From: Nostoc sp. TCL240-02 | GTDB taxonomy: Bacteria > Cyanobacteriota > Cyanobacteriia > Cyanobacteriales > Nostocaceae | Direction: 5' to 3' | DNA: 64,000 nt | Assembly: GCF_013343235.1 (NCBI RefSeq) | Contig: NZ_CP040094.1 | Location: forward strand, 3,534,501 to 3,598,500 | In this document: positions 62,548 through 64,000 of the stretch, one piece after another | Numbering within the stretch: position 1 is the stretch's first letter | Layout: each line of letters opens with the position of its first letter | Program-made: the position numbers and the translations under genes | Notes under the pieces: model-generated | Database searches by the model: none | Seen by the model: only the letters and a program-made list of their open reading frames with translations | What the model was told of the DNA's origin: nothing

Positions 62548-64000
62548 CTACGAGTGACGAGCTAATCGCCTTAATAATATTGAGTTTGTGACGACGCTGA
62601 CAGAGCTAAAAGCCATTAATGCAGCAGCACCAGATGGGTTAAGGACAAAACCCAGACTAGGGAACAAAACACCTGCTGCTAAAGGAATGCCAACTGTATT
62701 ATATGCAAAAGCCCAGAATAAATTTTGGCGGATTTTGTTGAAGGTGGCGCGACTAAGCTGAATAGATTCGACGACATCGTTTAAGCGATCGCGCATTAAG
62801 ACAATTTCAGCAGTTTCCATTGCCACATCTGTCCCGGAATGCAAAGCAATTCCTACATCTGCTTGGGATAAAGCTGGAGCATCATTGATTCCATCTCCTA
62901 CCATTGCCACTACTGAGCGGGTAGTAGTGGGTGAGAAGTTAGGAGTTCCTTTTGTCGTCCCTGCTTGTTGTAAAGACTTAATTGCGGCCGCTTTTTTGGC
63001 TGGGGGAACACCTGCTATGACATCAGCGCCGTCTAATCCTAGTTGTTTGGCTATGGCGCTGGCTGCTTCTTTGCGATCGCCACTGAGCAACATTACCCGT
63101 AATCCCATCTGACGCAACTTGTCTACAGTGGATTGGGCATCTGGTCTAAGGGTATCAGAGACAGCAATTAGTCCGGCTAGAGTTCCCCCAACTGCTACGC
63201 AAACGACTGTTTTACCATCTGTTGCCAAATCCTGTGCTACCTGTTGTGCAGTTTCACTAATTGCAATACCGTGCCAACTCAACCAATCCCAGTTACCCAA
63301 CAGTACAACTGTGTCTTCTACCACAGCAGACACTCCTAATCCTGGTTCTGTATGAAAGTCCACAGCTTCTGGAATAGATAACTGTTGTCTCTGTGCTTCT
63401 TGCTGAATTGCTTTTGCTAAAGGGTGGTGAGTACCGTTTTCTACAGCTGCTGCTAGTTGTAATAGAGATTGGGAATTCCTAGTCCCCAGCGATGCACTGA
63501 GCTTGTCGAAGTGTCCCCAGTCCCCAGTCCCCGATCCCTCAATTAACAGACAATCTGTAACGATGGGATGACCCGTGGTCAGAGTGCCAGTTTTATCAAA
63601 TACCACGGTGTCTAACTGGTGTACTTTTTCTAAAACGTCGCCGCCTTTGATTAATAAACCCCTTTCTGCGCCCATAGCCGTCCCAACAAGAATAGCTGTT
63701 GGGGTAGCAAGTCCTAAAGCACAGGGACAGGCGACTACCATAACTGCGATCGCTAGTTTTAAACTAATTAATAAAGGGGAGTGGGGAGTAGGTACAGACG
63801 CTATTAATTGCGTCTGTACGGAGTTGTGAGCGTGGCTCATCATCTCCATCTCACCAGACATGGTGATATCAGTCCAAAGATGAGTGCCGAAAAAGTACCA
63901 AAAGACAAATGTTAATAAAGATGCTGTTAGTACCCCGTATGTAAAGTAGCCAGCCACTGTATCGGCTAATTTCTGTACTGGGGCTTTCCGAGTTTGGGCG
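62548..64000 (-). CDS. Copper-type (P1B) translocating ATPase, C-terminal part (5' partial)
   Basis: The gene runs off the right edge; about 484 residues are visible. Metal site VMVVACPCALGLATPTA, phosphorylation loop VFDKTGTLTTGHP, hinge VVAMVGDGINDAPALS, and HPLA all present, as in CtaA/PacS copper pumps. Three stretches look like short repeats read in frame: HNSVQTQLIASVPTPHSP (palindrome at 63792-63819), GTGDWGHFDKLSASLGTR (63484-63530) and GTPNFSPTTTR (62920-62955). The first would lie in the loop before the CPC helix. Confidence 0.9.
   Translation of the reverse strand, partial: AQTRKAPVQKLADTVAGYFTYGVLTASLLTFVFWYFFGTHLWTDITMSGEMEMMSHAHNSVQTQLIASVPTPHSPLLISLKLAIAVMVVACPCALGLATPTAILVGTAMGAERGLLIKGGDVLEKVHQLDTVVFDKTGTLTTGHPIVTDCLLIEGSGTGDWGHFDKLSASLGTRNSQSLLQLAAAVENGTHHPLAKAIQQEAQRQQLSIPEAVDFHTEPGLGVSAVVEDTVVLLGNWDWLSWHGIAISETAQQVAQDLATDGKTVVCVAVGGTLAGLIAVSDTLRPDAQSTVDKLRQMGLRVMLLSGDRKEAASAIAKQLGLDGADVIAGVPPAKKAAAIKSLQQAGTTKGTPNFSPTTTRSVVAMVGDGINDAPALSQADVGIALHSGTDVAMETAEIVLMRDRLNDVVESIQLSRATFNKIRQNLFWAFAYNTVGIPLAAGVLFPSLGFVLNPSGAAALMAFSSVSVVTNSILLRRLARHS
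63792..63819. repeat. GTACAGACGC...GCGTCTGTAC inverted repeat inside the ATPase gene
   Basis: 10-bp perfect arms around TATTAATT, a member of the AGACGCGAT palindrome family, read in frame within the P-type ATPase. Confidence 0.8.

Overview
The window comes from the chromosome of a filamentous, heterocyst-type cyanobacterium (Nostoc/Anabaena-like). The evidence is the very frequent GCGATCGC (HIP1) octamer, the cyanobacterial gene set (ictB, zds, a Ycf29/Rre1-type regulator, a cyanoexosortase, PrxQ, SmpB) and the many short intergenic repeats typical of that group (CCCAATTCC and TCATTGG heptamer-type runs, CCCCTGCC runs, GACGCGATTAATCGCGTC palindromes). No rRNA or tRNA gene and no CRISPR array was seen.

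Layout. 1-2.8 kb: cell-wall genes murC (5' cut by the window edge) and murB, then ybaB and a low-molecular-weight phosphatase. 2.8-8.4 kb: Rre1-like regulator, smpB, a small WGxxGxxG secreted protein, ictB and a GAF sensor whose kinase module has lost its histidine. 8.9-16.1 kb: an exopolysaccharide/exosortase locus (DegT aminotransferase, cyanoexosortase B, its EpsI-like partner, a Wza-type export protein with an internal duplication, a Wzc-type tyrosine kinase). A PEP-CTERM protein that could be an exosortase substrate lies apart at 44.8 kb. 16.3-24.4 kb: two rhomboid proteases flanking a broken release-factor-like (baeRF) gene, an SDR, a TPR protein, remnants of dead genes, a Uma2 nuclease and uvrB. 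24.6-27.9 kb: a 19-residue-repeat protein, CsbD, a lipoprotein, an unknown protein and a histidine phosphatase.

28-34.5 kb is the accessory, conflict-type part: a UBA-like membrane protein, a PIN toxin-antitoxin pair, a complete IS630-family element sitting inside a 21-bp tandem-repeat array, and a 1230-residue CHAT protease-NB-ARC-TPR protein. 34.7-44.6 kb: an aspartoacylase-like metallopeptidase, pfkA, era (behind a tandemly duplicated upstream region), a NarL-type regulator, a DUF3611 protein, tandem TspO genes, a VanX-like dipeptidase and an Orn/Lys/Arg decarboxylase. 45.9-52.7 kb: a two-gene ABC exporter, PrxQ, cobQ, a shortened 2Fe-2S ferredoxin and a HicAB pair. 52.7-64 kb: a SRPBCC protein and zds, a small ribbon-helix-helix gene followed by about 1.7 kb without recognisable genes, a DUF6930-like protein, an IscA/SufA carrier, TPR, TIGR01777 and FHA proteins, and a copper-type P-ATPase cut by the right edge.

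A recurring theme is that short dispersed repeats have entered genes as well as spacers. One helps break the baeRF gene; others appear to be read in frame in the P-type ATPase, the decarboxylase and possibly the SDR start. The best candidates for an undescribed system are the CHAT-NB-ARC-TPR gene with its surroundings, and the exosortase-linked polysaccharide locus. All family calls are from reading the sequence; no database search was run.
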